64,000 bases of DNA from Limimaricola sp027213785 (GTDB lineage: Bacteria > Pseudomonadota > Alphaproteobacteria > Rhodobacterales > Rhodobacteraceae). The position numbers and the translations under genes were made by a program. How positions within the stretch are numbered: position 1 is the first letter of the stretch; every line of letters begins with the position of its first letter. Shown here piece after piece: positions 24,522 through 33,838 of the stretch. Location: positions 930,001 through 994,000 of the forward strand of contig NZ_CP193755.1 of NCBI RefSeq assembly GCF_050847355.1, read 5' to 3'. The notes below the pieces were generated by a model. It saw only the letters and a list, made by a program, of their open reading frames with translations, had not been told where the DNA came from and searched no databases.

Positions 24522-25140
24522 TGGTCGCCTCGGTGGCGTCGCGGATATCCTGCTCGGTCACGCCGGGCGCCGTTTCCACGATCTTCAGCCCGCCCTCGAC
24601 CACGTCGAGCACACCGAGATTGGTGATCACCCGATCGACCACGCCCTTGCCGGTGAGCGGCAGCGTGCATTCCTTCAGCAACTTGCTGTCGCCATGCTTG
24701 GAGGTGTGGTCCATCACCACCACGACGCGGCCGACGCCGGCGACCAGATCCATCGCGCCGCCCATGCCTTTCACCAGCTTGCCGGGAATCATCCAGTTCG
24801 CCAGATCGCCGTTCTCGGCCACTTCCATCGCGCCGAGGATCGCCATGGCGATCTTGCCTCCGCGGATCATCCCGAAGCTGGTGGCGCTGTCGAAATAGGC
24901 GGTATGCGGCAGCTCGGTGATGGTCTGCTTGCCCGCGTTGATGAGATCCGGGTCGATCTCGTCCTCGGTCGGGAAGGGGCCCATGCCGAGCATCCCGTTC
25001 TCGGATTGCAGCGTCACGTGCACCCCCTCGGGGATGTAGTTCGGCACCAGGGTCGGAATGCCGATCCCGAGGTTCACATAGGTGCCGTCCTCGAGTTCCT
25101 GCGCGGCGCGCGCCGCCATCTGCTTGCGATCCCAGCCCAT
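24514..25140 (-). CDS. scoB: 3-oxoacid CoA-transferase subunit B
   Basis: A 208-residue subunit that, with ScoA, moves CoA from succinyl-CoA to acetoacetate or a related 3-oxoacid. The catalytic glutamate is in LQSENGMLGMGP (E47), and GIGIPT near the N-terminus and GAMDLVAGV are family hallmarks. The ATG at 25140 has GGAGG nine bases before; a TTG at 25146 would overlap scoA. It begins 2 bases after the scoA stop. Confidence 0.95.
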   Translation of the reverse strand: MGWDRKQMAARAAQELEDGTYVNLGIGIPTLVPNYIPEGVHVTLQSENGMLGMGPFPTEDEIDPDLINAGKQTITELPHTAYFDSATSFGMIRGGKIAMAILGAMEVAENGDLANWMIPGKLVKGMGGAMDLVAGVGRVVVVMDHTSKHGDSKLLKECTLPLTGKGVVDRVITNLGVLDVVEGGLKIVETAPGVTEQDIRDATEATIV

Positions 25141-25142
25141 GA

Positions 25143-25838
25143 TCAAGCCTCCCTGATGGTGCGCTGTTCGATGCGCTTTTCATGCTCGCCCTGGATCAGG
25201 CGGTGCACGTAGATGCCGGGCAGGTGGATATGGTCGGGGTCGAGCGATCCGGCGGGCACGATTTCCTCGACCTCGGCCACGCAGACGCGCCCGGCCATCG
25301 CGGCGGGCGGGTTGAAGTTGCGGGCGGTCTTGCGGAAGACGAGGTTGCCGGTCTCGTCGGCCTTCCACGCCTTGACGATCGACAAATCGGCGACGATGCC
25401 GCGCTCGAGGATGTAGGTCTCGCCATCGAAGACCTTCTCTTCCTTGCCCTCGGCCACCTTCGTGCCAACGCCGGTCTTGGTGTAGAAGCCGGGGATGCCG
25501 GAGCCGCCGGCGCGCATCCGCTCGGCGAGCGTGCCCTGCGGCGTGAACTCCAGTTCCAGCTCGCCCGAGAGATACTGGCGCATGAACTCGGCGTTCTCGC
25601 CCACATAGGAGGAGATCATCTTCTTCACCTGCCGGGTCTGCAACAGGAGCCCTAGGCCGAAATCGTCGACGCCCGCGTTGTTCGAGGCGAAGGTCAGATC
25701 CTTCGTGCCCGCGTCGCGGATGGCGGCGATCAGAAGCTCTGGAATGCCGCAGAGGCCAAAGCCCCCGGCGGCGATCAGCATCCCGTCGGACAGGAGCCCG
25801 TCGAGCGCGGCGGCCGCGTCCGGATAGATCTTGTTCAT
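25143..25838 (-). CDS. scoA: 3-oxoacid CoA-transferase subunit A
   Basis: A 231-residue partner of ScoB. It has the glycine-rich CoA site GGFGLCGIPE near the N-terminus and the SNNAGVDDFGLG stretch that is standard for this subunit. The pair lets the cell use acetoacetate, for example from ketone body or poly-3-hydroxybutyrate breakdown. The operon order is scoA, scoB, GNAT. Confidence 0.95.
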   Translation of the reverse strand: MNKIYPDAAAALDGLLSDGMLIAAGGFGLCGIPELLIAAIRDAGTKDLTFASNNAGVDDFGLGLLLQTRQVKKMISSYVGENAEFMRQYLSGELELEFTPQGTLAERMRAGGSGIPGFYTKTGVGTKVAEGKEEKVFDGETYILERGIVADLSIVKAWKADETGNLVFRKTARNFNPPAAMAGRVCVAEVEEIVPAGSLDPDHIHLPGIYVHRLIQGEHEKRIEQRTIREA

Positions 25839-25945
25839 GCGTCTCCCCCTGTTGTCACGGGGGCGAGACTTGCGCCGGCGGCGCGCGAAGTCAATGCGGA
25901 TGCCGCGCCGCAGCGGGCGGCGCGGCTTTCACCCTGCTGAAGGAC

Positions 25946-28666
25946 CTATTCGGCCGCCTCGTCGGGGGCCTCGGCCTTCTTCGCGGGCGCTTTCTTGGCG
26001 GGAGCCTTCTTGGCCGCCGTTGATTTGGCCGTGGTCTTCTTGGCCGCGGTGGTCTTGCCGGCCGCGGTCTTCTTGGCGGCGGGTTTCTTCGCCGCCGCCT
26101 TCTTGGCCGGTGCCTTCTTCTTGCCGCCCTTGGCGGCCTTCTCATCGACCAGGGCGATCGCCTGCTCCAGCGTCACCGCCTCGGGTTCCAGGTCCTTGGG
26201 CAGGGTCGCGTTGACCTTTTCCCACTTCACATAGGGGCCGTAACGTCCGGGCATCACCGAGATCGCGCCCCCCGAGGGGTGCTCGCCCAGCTCCTTGAGC
26301 GCCTTGGCGGCGGCGCCCCGGCCACCGCGCCCGGCGGCCTTCTGCGCCAGCAGTTCGACCGCGCGGTTCATGCCGATCTCGAAGACCTCGTCGACCTCCT
26401 TGAGGTTGGCATAGAGCTTGCCATGCTTGACGAAGGGGCCGAAGCGTCCCAGCCCGGCCTCGATCGGTTCGCCATCCTCGGGGTGATGGCCGACGAGGCG
26501 CGGCAGCGACAGGAGCGTCAGTGCCTTGTCGAGGTCCATCGCGTCGGCCTGCCAGCCCTTGGGCAACGAGGCGCGCGGCGGCTTGGGTTGATCCTCGGTC
26601 GGCTCGCCACGCTGGACATAGGGGCCGAAGCGCCCGGTCTTGAGCCAGATCTCGTCGCCGCCATCCTCGCCCAGCACCCGGTCGGCGCCGGTGTCGGCAC
26701 CATCGCCACCGATGGGACGGGTATAGCGGCACTCGGGATAATTGCCGCAGCCGACGAAGCCGCCGGTGCGCGAGGTCTTCAGATGCAGCTTGCCGGTGCC
26801 GCATTGCGGGCAGATGCGCGGGTCGGAGCCGTCCTCGCGCGGCGGGTAGAGCTGCGGCGCCAGCGCCTCGTCGAGCACGTCGAGCACCTCGGTGATCCGA
26901 AGCTCCGAGGTTTCGGCGATGGCGGCGGAGAAGTCGCGCCAGAACCGCGCCAGCAGCTCCTTGTAGTCGGCCTTACCAGCCGAGACGTCGTCGAGCTGCT
27001 CCTCGAGCTCGGCCGTGAAGTCGTACTCCACGTAGCGCTTGAAGAAGTTCAGAAGAAAGATCGTGACGATCCGGCCCTTGTCCTGCGGGATCAGCCGGTT
27101 CTTGTCCTTGGTGACGTAATCGCGGTCCTGGATCGTGCCGATGACACTGGCATAGGTCGAGGGGCGGCCGATGCCGAGCTCTTCCATCCGCTTCACCAGC
27201 GTCGCCTCGGTGTAGCGCGGCGGCGGCTGGGTGTGGTGCTGCAGCGCCAGTACGGCGTCGGGGCCGCCGAGAACGGCCGCGTCCTTGTTCTCCTCGGTCG
27301 CCTTGGCGAAGGCAGCCTTAAGCGTGCCGGAGGCGAACTTGGCAGCCTCGCCCTGATGGATCTGCGGCAGGCGGCGGTCGTCGTCGCTCTCGACGTCGTC
27401 GCGGCCCTCTTCATAGACCTTGAGGAAGCCGTCGAAGAGCACGACCTGGCCGGTGGCGCGCAGCATCACCTGCTCGTCGCGGCTCGCGATGTCGACGGTT
27501 GTGCGTTCCAGCCGCGCCGCCTCCATCTGGCAGGCCAGCGTCCGCTTCCAGATCAGGTCGTAGAGCTTGCGCTGGTCGGCTTCGAGACGCGCGAGCTTCG
27601 AGGCGTCGCGCGACATGTCGGTCGGGCGGATGCACTCGTGCGCCTCCTGCGCGTTCTTGGCCTTGTTCTTGTACATGCGCGGGCTCTTGGGCACGTAGGC
27701 CTCGCCGTAGCGCGACTTGATCTCGTCGCGCGCGGCCATCACCGCTTCGGGCGCCATGTCGATGCCGTCGGTCCGCATGTAGGTGATGTAGCCCGCCTCG
27801 TAGAGGCGCTGCGCCGCCGACATGGTGGCGCGCGCGCCCATGCCGAACTTGCGGCTGGCCTCCTGCTGCAGGGTCGAGGTCATGAAGGGGGCCGAAGGGT
27901 TGCGGGAGGCAGGCTTCGCCTCGACCGAGGACACGGTGAGATCGCGCGAGGCCACCGCCTGCACGGCCATTTCCGCCTGCGTCCGGTCGGCGATGTCGAA
28001 GCGGTCGAGCTTCTTGCCCGCCAGCACGGTGAGCCGCGCCTCGTATTCCTGGCCTCTTGGCGTGACGAGCTGCGCCTTCACGCTCCAGTATTCGCGCGGC
28101 TTGAACGCCTCGATCTCCATCTCGCGCTCGACGATGAGGCGCAGGCAGACCGACTGCACACGTCCTGCCGATTTCGCGCCGGGCAGCTTGCGCCACAGCA
28201 CCGGCGAGAGGTTGAAGCCCACGAGATAGTCGAGCGCGCGGCGCGCCAGATAGGCGTGCACCAGCGGCGCATCGACCTCGCGCGGGTTCTTCATCGCCTC
28301 GGTCACGGCGGCCTTTGTGATCGCGTTGAACACGACGCGGCTGACCGGCGTATCCTTCTTGAGCACCTTGCGCGCGGTCAGCGCCTCCTGCAGGTGCCAC
28401 GAGATCGCCTCCCCCTCGCGATCGGGGTCGGTGGCGAGGATCAGGTTCGGGTCGGATTTGAGCGCGTCGGCGATCGCCTTCACGTGCTTGCGCGAATCCG
28501 CACCGACCTCCCAGCGCATGTCGAAATCATTGTCGGTATCGACCGAACCATCCTTGGGCGGCAGGTCGCGGACATGCCCGTAGGAGGCGAGGACGGTATA
28601 GTCCGACCCGAGATAAGTGTTGATCGTCTTGGCCTTGGCCGGAGATTCGACGACGACGACGGGCAT
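25946..28666 (-). CDS. topA: DNA topoisomerase I (type IA)
   Basis: A 906-residue enzyme that relaxes negative supercoils. The N-terminus VVVESPAKAKT starts the Toprim domain, whose acidic motif is in LATDPDREGE (78-87); the catalytic tyrosine is Y296 in YITYMRTD. A C4 zinc finger (CPQCGTGKLHL, then GCGNYPEC) lies after the core, followed by repeats of the topoisomerase C-terminal type (GRFGPYV, GRFGPFV, GRYGPYV). The last 50 or so residues are a run of Lys-Ala-Lys repeats, a basic DNA-binding tail common in alphaproteobacteria. The ATG at 28666 follows GAGGA. Confidence 0.97.
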   Translation of the reverse strand: MPVVVVESPAKAKTINTYLGSDYTVLASYGHVRDLPPKDGSVDTDNDFDMRWEVGADSRKHVKAIADALKSDPNLILATDPDREGEAISWHLQEALTARKVLKKDTPVSRVVFNAITKAAVTEAMKNPREVDAPLVHAYLARRALDYLVGFNLSPVLWRKLPGAKSAGRVQSVCLRLIVEREMEIEAFKPREYWSVKAQLVTPRGQEYEARLTVLAGKKLDRFDIADRTQAEMAVQAVASRDLTVSSVEAKPASRNPSAPFMTSTLQQEASRKFGMGARATMSAAQRLYEAGYITYMRTDGIDMAPEAVMAARDEIKSRYGEAYVPKSPRMYKNKAKNAQEAHECIRPTDMSRDASKLARLEADQRKLYDLIWKRTLACQMEAARLERTTVDIASRDEQVMLRATGQVVLFDGFLKVYEEGRDDVESDDDRRLPQIHQGEAAKFASGTLKAAFAKATEENKDAAVLGGPDAVLALQHHTQPPPRYTEATLVKRMEELGIGRPSTYASVIGTIQDRDYVTKDKNRLIPQDKGRIVTIFLLNFFKRYVEYDFTAELEEQLDDVSAGKADYKELLARFWRDFSAAIAETSELRITEVLDVLDEALAPQLYPPREDGSDPRICPQCGTGKLHLKTSRTGGFVGCGNYPECRYTRPIGGDGADTGADRVLGEDGGDEIWLKTGRFGPYVQRGEPTEDQPKPPRASLPKGWQADAMDLDKALTLLSLPRLVGHHPEDGEPIEAGLGRFGPFVKHGKLYANLKEVDEVFEIGMNRAVELLAQKAAGRGGRGAAAKALKELGEHPSGGAISVMPGRYGPYVKWEKVNATLPKDLEPEAVTLEQAIALVDEKAAKGGKKKAPAKKAAAKKPAAKKTAAGKTTAAKKTTAKSTAAKKAPAKKAPAKKAEAPDEAAE

Positions 28667-28764
28667 GGGGAATCCTCGGGACAGGGGAGGGGCGCTTTGG
28701 GCGGGCAACATGTGGCGGGGGCCGCCGCAATGTCAATGCGCCCTCTGTCCGGTGGCGTCCGGGC

Positions 28765-29916
28765 TTACCCCGCGCCATTCGCGGGGCCGTGCCGCGCCAG
28801 CAGACCGCCCGGCTGTCGGGCGACATGGCCCGACAGTTCAAGATCGACGAGCGCCTGGCTGACCTGAGCGGCGGGCAGGCCGAGATCGCGCAGCAGTTGA
28901 TCTTCGGCAAGCGGCGCGGCGCCGAGCCGGTCGAGAATGCGCGCCGACACCGCCTCGCTCGGGCCCTTGCGCGGTTCCGGCGGCGCATCGGGGGACTTTA
29001 GCAGTGTCGATGTCGATGGCGCGATGCGGCCGATGATGTCGAGCACGTCCCGGGCGCCCCGGACCAATGTCGCCCCATCGCGGATCAGCAGGTTGCAGCC
29101 GCCGGCGCGGGCATCGAAGGGGTGTCCCGGCACCGCCATCACCTCACGCCCCGCATCGAGCCCGGCGCGCGCGGTGATCAAACTGCCCGAGCGCGCCGCC
29201 GCCTCGACCACCAGCACCGCCCGCGACAGCCCGGCGACGATGCGGTTGCGCGCCGGGAAATGTCGCCCCTGCGGCACCAGCCCGGGCGGCTGTTCGGACA
29301 GGATCAGCCCGTCGCGGGCGATGCGCGCCGTCAGATCCGCGTTCTCCGGCGGGTAGACGACATCGACGCCCCCCGCGGCGACGGCGATGGTGCCGCCGGT
29401 CAACGCGGCCTCGTGTGCGTACGCATCGATGCCGCGTGCCAGGCCCGACACCACGATCCAGCCTGCCTCCGACAACTCGGCCGCCAGCCGGCGCGCCATG
29501 CGCAGCCCCAGCGACGAGGCGTTTCGGGCACCCACCAGGGCCAGCATCGGGCGGCGCAGCAGGGCCGCGCGGCCGCGCAGCCACAGGAGCGGCGGGGCGT
29601 CGGGCAGGGCGGCGAGATCGGCAGGGTAGAGCGGATCGCCATGCGCCAGCAGATGCGCGCCTGCGGATCGGGCCGCCGCCATTTCGGCATGAGCGGCCTC
29701 GGCCGGGCAAGGGGCATAGTCTTCGATGCCGGCAGCGCGGGCGACGTCGGGCAGCGCATCCAGTGCGGCCCGGGCCGAACCATGCTCTGCCATCAGGCGC
29801 CAGTAAGTGGCGATGCCCACGCGGCGGGAGCGCAACAGGCGGAGGCGGGACAGCGTGTCTTCTTCCGAGGTGGGTGGGAGTGGGGGGTGAGCGGAAGAAG
29901 TCGGTTCCTGGGACAT
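28765..29916 (-). CDS. dprA: DNA-processing protein DprA (Smf)
   Basis: A 383-residue protein that loads RecA on single-stranded DNA during uptake by natural competence or gene transfer agents. The Rossmann-like core begins with LALVGARNASSLG and continues VVSGLARGIDAYAHEAAL; a winged-helix domain at the C-terminus (VSQALVDLELSGHV) is typical. In Rhodobacter the dprA gene is under CtrA control and needed for gene transfer agent reception (family knowledge); a near-consensus CtrA box is seen 43-57 bases upstream. It lies between tldD and topA on the same strand. Confidence 0.95.
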   Translation of the reverse strand: MSQEPTSSAHPPLPPTSEEDTLSRLRLLRSRRVGIATYWRLMAEHGSARAALDALPDVARAAGIEDYAPCPAEAAHAEMAAARSAGAHLLAHGDPLYPADLAALPDAPPLLWLRGRAALLRRPMLALVGARNASSLGLRMARRLAAELSEAGWIVVSGLARGIDAYAHEAALTGGTIAVAAGGVDVVYPPENADLTARIARDGLILSEQPPGLVPQGRHFPARNRIVAGLSRAVLVVEAAARSGSLITARAGLDAGREVMAVPGHPFDARAGGCNLLIRDGATLVRGARDVLDIIGRIAPSTSTLLKSPDAPPEPRKGPSEAVSARILDRLGAAPLAEDQLLRDLGLPAAQVSQALVDLELSGHVARQPGGLLARHGPANGAG

Positions 29917-29958
29917 CCGCGCCTCGCCTGTTGCCCGCTCAGGTTTAAGGCGACTCGG

Positions 29959-29973
29959 TTAATGAGGCGTAAA
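29959..29973 (-). promoter_or_regulatory. Candidate CtrA-type box upstream of dprA
   Basis: On the minus strand the site is TTTA, seven bases, TTAA followed by CC, one mismatch from TTAA-N7-TTAACC. It is 43-57 bases upstream of the dprA start. A further TTTAAG lies at 29944-29949. Control of dprA by CtrA is reported in related bacteria, so the location supports the match. Confidence 0.4.
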
Positions 29974-30006
29974 CCGCAGCGGGCATGGCGGTGGGATCTG
30001 CGGGGC

Positions 30007-31440
30007 TCAGCTTCCCGACCCGCCCACCGTCAGCCCGCCGATCGCCAGCGAGGGCTGCCCCACCCCCACCGGCACCCATTGCCCGGCCTTGCCGCAATTG
30101 CCGATCCCGGGGTCGAGCGCGAGATCGTTGCCGATGGCGCGGATCTTCTGCAGCGCCGTGGCGCCGTCGCCTATCAGCGTCGCGCCCTTGACCGGCGCGC
30201 CGATCTTGCCGTTCTTCACCCGGTAGGCCTCGGTGCAGGAAAAGACGAACTTGCCGCTCGTGATGTCGACCTGTCCGCCGCCGAACCCCACGGCCCAGAT
30301 GCCGTCCTTCAGATCCGCCACCATCCCGGCCGGGTCGTCCTTGCCCGCCAGCATGTAGGTGTTGGTCATGCGCGGCATCGGCGTGTGGGCAAAGCTCTCG
30401 CGACGGCCATTGCCGGTGGGGGCCACGCCCATCAGCCGGGCGTTCTGCCGGTCTTGCATGTAACCCACCAGCTTGCCGTCCTCGATCAGCGTGGTGCGGT
30501 TCGAAGGCGTGCCTTCGTCGTCGAAGGTGAGAGAGCCGCGCCGGTCGGGGATGGTGCCGTCATCGAGCACGGTGACGCCCTTGGCGGCGACCTGGCTGCC
30601 CATCAGCCCGGCAAAGGCCGAGGAACCCTTGCGATTGAAGTCGCCCTCGAGCCCGTGCCCTACCGCCTCGTGCAGCAGGATCCCGGGCCAGCCCGGCCCC
30701 AGCACCACGTCCATGACGCCTGCGGGTGCCGCCTCGGCGTCGAGATTGACCAGGGCGATACGCAGCGCCTCGCGCACCACCGGCTCCCAGTGATCGCGGG
30801 CCATCAACCCGTCGAGGCCGAAACGGCCGCCGCCGCCCATATGGCCGCTCTCGCGGCGTCCGTCCTTCTCGACGATGACACCGATCGATATCCGCGCCAT
30901 CGGGCGGATGTCGGTATAAAGAGCGTCCTCGGGCCGCAGGATCGCCACCTCCTGATGCGAGGCGGCGAGGCTCGCGGTGACCTGCACCACCTTCGGGTCG
31001 AGCGCACGGGCAAAGGCGTCGATCTCGCGCAGGAGGTCGACCTTCACCCCGAAGGCGGCGCCGGCGATCGGGTCGGCATCGGTATAGAGGTGCCTGTTGG
31101 TACGGGCAGGGGCCTCCGCGAGGCTGCCGCCGCCATCGCCCACCGCGAGCCGCGCGGTCGCCACCGCACGCTTCAGCGCCGCCTCGTCGATACTGGTCGA
31201 ATGCGCATAGCCCGAGGTTTCGCCGCGCACCGCGCGCAGGCCGAAGCCCTCGGCCGCGTCGAAATTGGCGTGCTTCAGACGGCCATCGTCGAAGCCCAGC
31301 ACCTCGGAGCGGCGACGCTCGAGGAACAACTCGCCGTCATCGGCGCCGGCCACCGCCTCGCGCAGCAGCCGCAATGCCGCGGCGCGGTCGAGATGGGTGG
31401 CGAAAGGATCGAAGGCGGGCTCGGCCTGTCGTGCGGTCAT
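30007..31440 (-). CDS. tldD: Metalloprotease TldD
   Basis: A 477-residue cytoplasmic zinc protease subunit. The HExxxH motif is HEAVGH (257-262), followed by GLEGD, and the C-terminal portion contains VDITSGKFVFSCTEAY, both family hallmarks. TldD works with TldE/PmbA to trim peptides such as modified toxins; the partner is not in this window. The ATG at 31440 is the natural start; the frame stays open far upstream through the reverse of the cox genes, but that part is not coding. It is divergent from ctaC. Confidence 0.95.
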   Translation of the reverse strand: MTARQAEPAFDPFATHLDRAAALRLLREAVAGADDGELFLERRRSEVLGFDDGRLKHANFDAAEGFGLRAVRGETSGYAHSTSIDEAALKRAVATARLAVGDGGGSLAEAPARTNRHLYTDADPIAGAAFGVKVDLLREIDAFARALDPKVVQVTASLAASHQEVAILRPEDALYTDIRPMARISIGVIVEKDGRRESGHMGGGGRFGLDGLMARDHWEPVVREALRIALVNLDAEAAPAGVMDVVLGPGWPGILLHEAVGHGLEGDFNRKGSSAFAGLMGSQVAAKGVTVLDDGTIPDRRGSLTFDDEGTPSNRTTLIEDGKLVGYMQDRQNARLMGVAPTGNGRRESFAHTPMPRMTNTYMLAGKDDPAGMVADLKDGIWAVGFGGGQVDITSGKFVFSCTEAYRVKNGKIGAPVKGATLIGDGATALQKIRAIGNDLALDPGIGNCGKAGQWVPVGVGQPSLAIGGLTVGGSGS

Positions 31441-31629
31441 CTGGCGTCCTCGTCGGGGCTCTGGGCGGGGAATGAAGGCGACGGGCAGGTAGGGCGAGCG
31501 TCCGTTTGCCGCAACCCGACAGCTTGTTCTGCGCGACAGTTTATGGGAATAGACCCGCGGACGACAGGGGATTCCGCCGCGGCGGGGGCCTCGGGGCGCC
31601 GACTTACGCCACACACGCAAGGTAGAGAC

Positions 31630-32487
31630 ATGCACCTCACAAAGCCCCTCGCCGTGCTCGGGACCGCCGCCGCCACACTGACGGCGGGCATGGTCTCGGC
31701 ACAGGAGACGATCGCCGAACTGCCGATCATCGGCCGTCCGGTCGATGGGGCCGTGGGCTGGCAGCCCGCCGCGACCAAGCTGGCGCGCGACATCCACTGG
31801 CTCGACGGGATGCTGCTCGTCATCATCACCGCGATCACGCTCTTCGTCACCGGCCTGCTGGCCTTCGTGATCCTGCGCTACAACCGCAAGTCCAATCCCA
31901 ACCCGGCGACCTTCACCCACAACTCGCCGCTCGAGATCGCCTGGACCGTGGTGCCGATCGTCATCCTGATCTTCATCGGCGCCTTCTCCCTGCCGGTGCT
32001 GTTCGACCAGCAGGAGATCCCCGAGGGCGACGTGCACATCAAGGTGACCGGCTTCCAGTGGTACTGGGGCTACGAGTATCCCGACGAGGAGGTCGCCTTC
32101 GAGAGCTTCATGATCGGCGCGGGCATGGGCAACCTCAACGAAGAGATCCTGGCCGAGCTGAACGAGGCCGGCTATGGCGCCGACGAATTCAAGCTGGCGA
32201 CCGATACCGCCGTGGTGGTCCCCGTGGGCGCGACCGTGGTGATGGACGTGACCGCCGCCGACGTGATCCACTCTTGGACCATTCCCGCCTTCGGCGTGAA
32301 GCAGGACGCGGTGCCGGGCCGGATCGCCCAGCTGTGGTTCGAGGCCGAGCAGGAAGGCGTCTATTTCGGCCAGTGCTCCGAGCTTTGCGGCAAGGACCAC
32401 GCCTACATGCCGATCACCGTCAAGGTGGTGAGCCCGGAGGCCTATGAGCAGTGGCTCGCGGGCGCCAAGGAAGAGTTCCCGGCCTGA
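31630..32487 (+). CDS. ctaC: Cytochrome c oxidase subunit II (aa3 type)
   Basis: A 285-residue precursor of the subunit that takes electrons from cytochrome c. A signal peptide ends near VSA-Q (residue 25). Two membrane helices follow (about 60-82 and 102-122). The CuA ligands are complete: H214, C249, E251, C253, H257 and M260, within the pattern CSELCGKDH. The aromatic patch QWYWGYEY (143-150) is the electron entry point. It leads the operon ctaC-ctaB-small protein-ctaG-ctaE-surf1; subunit I (ctaD) is not nearby. Confidence 0.98.
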   Translation: MHLTKPLAVLGTAAATLTAGMVSAQETIAELPIIGRPVDGAVGWQPAATKLARDIHWLDGMLLVIITAITLFVTGLLAFVILRYNRKSNPNPATFTHNSPLEIAWTVVPIVILIFIGAFSLPVLFDQQEIPEGDVHIKVTGFQWYWGYEYPDEEVAFESFMIGAGMGNLNEEILAELNEAGYGADEFKLATDTAVVVPVGATVVMDVTAADVIHSWTIPAFGVKQDAVPGRIAQLWFEAEQEGVYFGQCSELCGKDHAYMPITVKVVSPEAYEQWLAGAKEEFPA

Positions 32488-32659
32488 GCCGGTTCGTGAA
32501 CCGAGGGGCAGGGCGCGCAGGCGCCCGCCCGACGGGGCGGCGCCGCCGCCATTCGACATGACGACCGGCCGGGACCGCCCGGCCGCGCAGCCGGGGTCGA
32601 GGCACCCCGCGACCGCGCCAGCAGCGACGGCGGATGATGACCGCCGGACGGGAGCCCGC

Positions 32660-33628
32660 ATGACCGATGCCAGCATGACCGATCTGAGCTATCCCGGGGC
32701 CCCCGAGGCCGGGCTCAAGGACTACTTCGCGCTGCTCAAGCCGCGGGTGATGTCGCTCGTGGTCTTCACCGCGCTGGTGGGCCTGCTGGTGGCCCCCGTC
32801 GCGGTGAACCCGTTCCTGGGCTTCGTGGCGATCCTGTGCATCGCGGTGGGCGGCGGCGCCTCCGGCGCGCTCAACATGTGGTGGGATGCCGACATCGACG
32901 CGATCATGCGCCGCACCAAGAGCCGCCCGATCCCGGCTGGCAAGACCACGCCGGGCGACGCGCTGGCGCTGGGCCTCGCGCTGTCGGGCTTCTCGGTGCT
33001 GGTGCTGTTCCTCGCCGCCGGCCCTCTCGCCGCGGGGCTGCTGGCCTTCACCATCTTCTTCTACGCCGTGATCTACACGATGTGGCTCAAGCGTTCGACG
33101 CCGCAGAACATCGTCATCGGCGGCGCCGCGGGGGCCTTTCCTCCGATGATCGGCTGGGCCGCCGCCACCGGCGACATCGCCATCGAAAGCGTGCTGATGT
33201 TCGCGCTGACCTTCATGTGGACGCCACCGCATTTCTGGGCGCTGGCGCTGTTCGTGAAGTCGGATTACGGCGATGCGGGCGTGCCGATGCTGACCGAGAC
33301 GCATGGCCGCCGCTCGACCCGCCGCCATATCCTCGCATACACCATGCTTCTGGTGCCGGTGGCGCTGGGCCTAGGATTCACGTCGATCGGCGGGCCGATC
33401 TACCTCGCCATCGCTTTGGTGCTGAACCTGCAGTTCCTGGGCGGTGCGTGGCAGCTGTTCCGTCGCAGCGAGGAGCAGGCCGAGGCCGATGGCTACGCCG
33501 CCGAGAAGAAGGTCTTCAAGATCTCGCTCGGCTATCTCTTCCTGCATTTCGGCGCGCTTCTGATCGAGGCGGCGCTACGTCCCTGGGGCGGTTCCTGGCA
33601 AATCCTGTCGGGGCTGATCGGGGCATAA
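32660..33628 (+). CDS. ctaB: Protoheme IX farnesyltransferase (heme O synthase)
   Basis: A 322-residue UbiA-type membrane prenyltransferase that adds farnesyl to heme B, giving heme O for the aa3 oxidase. About nine hydrophobic segments are present, with the acidic motif NMWWDADIDAIMRRT in loop 2 and the conserved TPPHFWALAL in loop 4-5. The ATG at 32660 follows GGGAG; a frame open further upstream has no membrane protein character. It lies within the cta operon. Confidence 0.96.
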   Translation: MTDASMTDLSYPGAPEAGLKDYFALLKPRVMSLVVFTALVGLLVAPVAVNPFLGFVAILCIAVGGGASGALNMWWDADIDAIMRRTKSRPIPAGKTTPGDALALGLALSGFSVLVLFLAAGPLAAGLLAFTIFFYAVIYTMWLKRSTPQNIVIGGAAGAFPPMIGWAAATGDIAIESVLMFALTFMWTPPHFWALALFVKSDYGDAGVPMLTETHGRRSTRRHILAYTMLLVPVALGLGFTSIGGPIYLAIALVLNLQFLGGAWQLFRRSEEQAEADGYAAEKKVFKISLGYLFLHFGALLIEAALRPWGGSWQILSGLIGA

Positions 33629-33634
33629 GGAGAC

Positions 33635-33838
33635 ATGTCCATGCGTGTCGAACATGAACTGCATCACCGCCGGCGGGGCCGCAACTGGGGCGTCGGGCTG
33701 CTGCTCGTGGGCTTCGTCGCCCTGATCTTCGGCCTGACCGTGGTCAAGACGCTGTCGCTCGGCTCGATCGTCGAGCTGGAGCGCTTCGATCACGTGGCGC
33801 GCCCGCAGCTCGTGCCGCAGGAGGGGGCCGCGCAATGA
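33635..33838 (+). CDS. Small membrane protein of the cta operon (CoxF-like)
   Basis: A 67-residue protein with a basic N-terminus (HHRRRGRNW) and one membrane helix (VGLLLVGFVALIFGLTVV). A small single-helix protein lies at this place, between ctaB and ctaG, in many alphaproteobacteria and is presumed to help oxidase assembly. AAGGAG precedes the ATG, and its stop overlaps the ctaG start (ATGA), so both are coupled. Its precise task is unknown. Confidence 0.8.
   Translation: MSMRVEHELHHRRRGRNWGVGLLLVGFVALIFGLTVVKTLSLGSIVELERFDHVARPQLVPQEGAAQ

Noticed and set aside
26279..28867. An 862-codon open frame opposite topA
   Set aside because: Antisense shadow of topA; no recognisable domain and no Shine-Dalgarno.
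29122..31629. Open frame joined to the front of ctaC
   Set aside because: It is the reverse of dprA and tldD; the true ctaC start at 31630 begins with its signal peptide.
31441..31629. Possible -35 TTGTTC before ctaC
   Set aside because: No acceptable -10 at a proper distance.
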